A stretch of 64,000 nucleotides of DNA from Gemmatimonadota bacterium. GTDB lineage: Bacteria; Gemmatimonadota; Gemmatimonadetes; Longimicrobiales; Gaopeijiaceae. A program made the translations under genes and the position numbers. Positions 63,817 to 64,000 of the stretch are shown here, one piece after another. The notes under the pieces were generated by a model that made no database searches, was not told the origin of the DNA, and saw only the letters and a list, made by a program, of their open reading frames with translations. Where the stretch lies: contig JAJDVT010000027.1 of NCBI GenBank assembly GCA_022826005.1, positions 34,394 through 98,393 on the forward strand, in the 5' to 3' direction. How positions within the stretch are numbered: the stretch's first letter is position 1; the number at the start of each line of letters is the position of its first letter.

Positions 63817-64000
63817 TCAGGCGATCTGTCTTCTCACCAGTTCCCTGAACACCCCTTCGCCCTCCATGAGTTCGTCGAAAGAGCCGCTTTGTACGATCCT
63901 TCCGGCCTGCAGCACGTAGATGCGATCGGCCTGTTGCAGCGTGGACAGGCGGTGCGCGATGACAACCCGGGTCGAGGTCAGGGCGGTGAGGTTCCGCATG
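63817..64000 (-). CDS. NHLP-family export ABC transporter, C-terminal fragment
   Basis: The last ~60 residues of an ABC ATPase are visible: STRVVIAHRLSTLQQADRIY with the switch His, then VLQAGRIVQSGSFDELMEGE and GVFRELVRRQIA. The pattern matches the ATPase/permease that exports NHLP-leader peptides, and the gene lies 25 bp upstream of the NHLP fusion gene. The rest lies outside the window. A peptidase domain cannot be checked. Confidence 0.85.
   Translation of the reverse strand, partial: MRNLTALTSTRVVIAHRLSTLQQADRIYVLQAGRIVQSGSFDELMEGEGVFRELVRRQIA

Overview
The window is a GC-rich, densely coding bacterial chromosome segment with almost no intergenic space. The gene set points to a member of the Gemmatimonadota or a close relative: a SusC/SusD outer-membrane pair, a secreted 6-bladed beta-propeller protein, DUF5916 and DUF4837 proteins, a GldA/F/G-type ABC transporter with a DUF4340 partner, an S9 peptidase, and an aa3-type oxidase cluster with small extra membrane subunits. 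This assignment comes from gene content only; there is no rRNA or other marker to confirm it.

Layout. 1-3.3 kb: end of an exported protein, then a translationally coupled operon (minus strand) of a beta-propeller protein, an ECF sigma factor and its anti-sigma factor. 3.4-10.5 kb: a frameshifted SSS symporter, a DUF2442-HTH regulator, a large GH2 beta-galactosidase-type enzyme and a SnoaL-like lipoprotein. 10.5-13.1 kb: a family 5 uracil-DNA glycosylase operon and a DUF2461 gene. 13.1-20.2 kb: the gliding-type ABC system (ATPase, permease, GldG-like, DUF4340), a small membrane protein, a parvulin-type lipoprotein and a DUF4399 lipoprotein. 20.4-24.2 kb: DUF5916 protein, 5'-3' exonuclease, Spy-like protein. 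24.4-25.6 kb: a decayed three-gene TIGR04255 cassette cut off at a recombination point. 25.6-32.2 kb: dnaE followed by two tandem paralogous secreted alpha/beta-hydrolases. 32.4-34.3 kb: membrane protein, ECF sigma factor and membrane partner. 34.3-40.3 kb: DUF4837 lipoprotein, cytochrome c plus FAD oxidoreductase, S9 peptidase. 40.4-47.9 kb: RnfD-like/Sel1 fusion, orphan TonB-plug protein, SusD, SusC, a lipoprotein. 48.1-55.4 kb: MBL hydrolase and the cytochrome c oxidase operon. 55.4-56.1 kb: scrambled toxin-antitoxin remnants. 56.5-59.0 kb: an AlkB-type membrane hydroxylase fused to a GlnE-like adenylyltransferase domain. 59.1-64.0 kb: a YcaO RiPP biosynthetic cluster running off the window.

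The most unusual parts are (1) the RiPP cluster, in which an NHLP-type (nitrile-hydratase-like) leader domain is fused to a terpene-cyclase-like alpha-toroid instead of a short core peptide; (2) the AlkB-GlnE fusion beside it; (3) a 40-bp double-palindrome element present at three separate loci (32.4, 47.85 and 56.4 kb) in identical spacing, which looks like the operator of one regulator not encoded nearby. No tRNA, rRNA, CRISPR array or intact insertion sequence was recognised.
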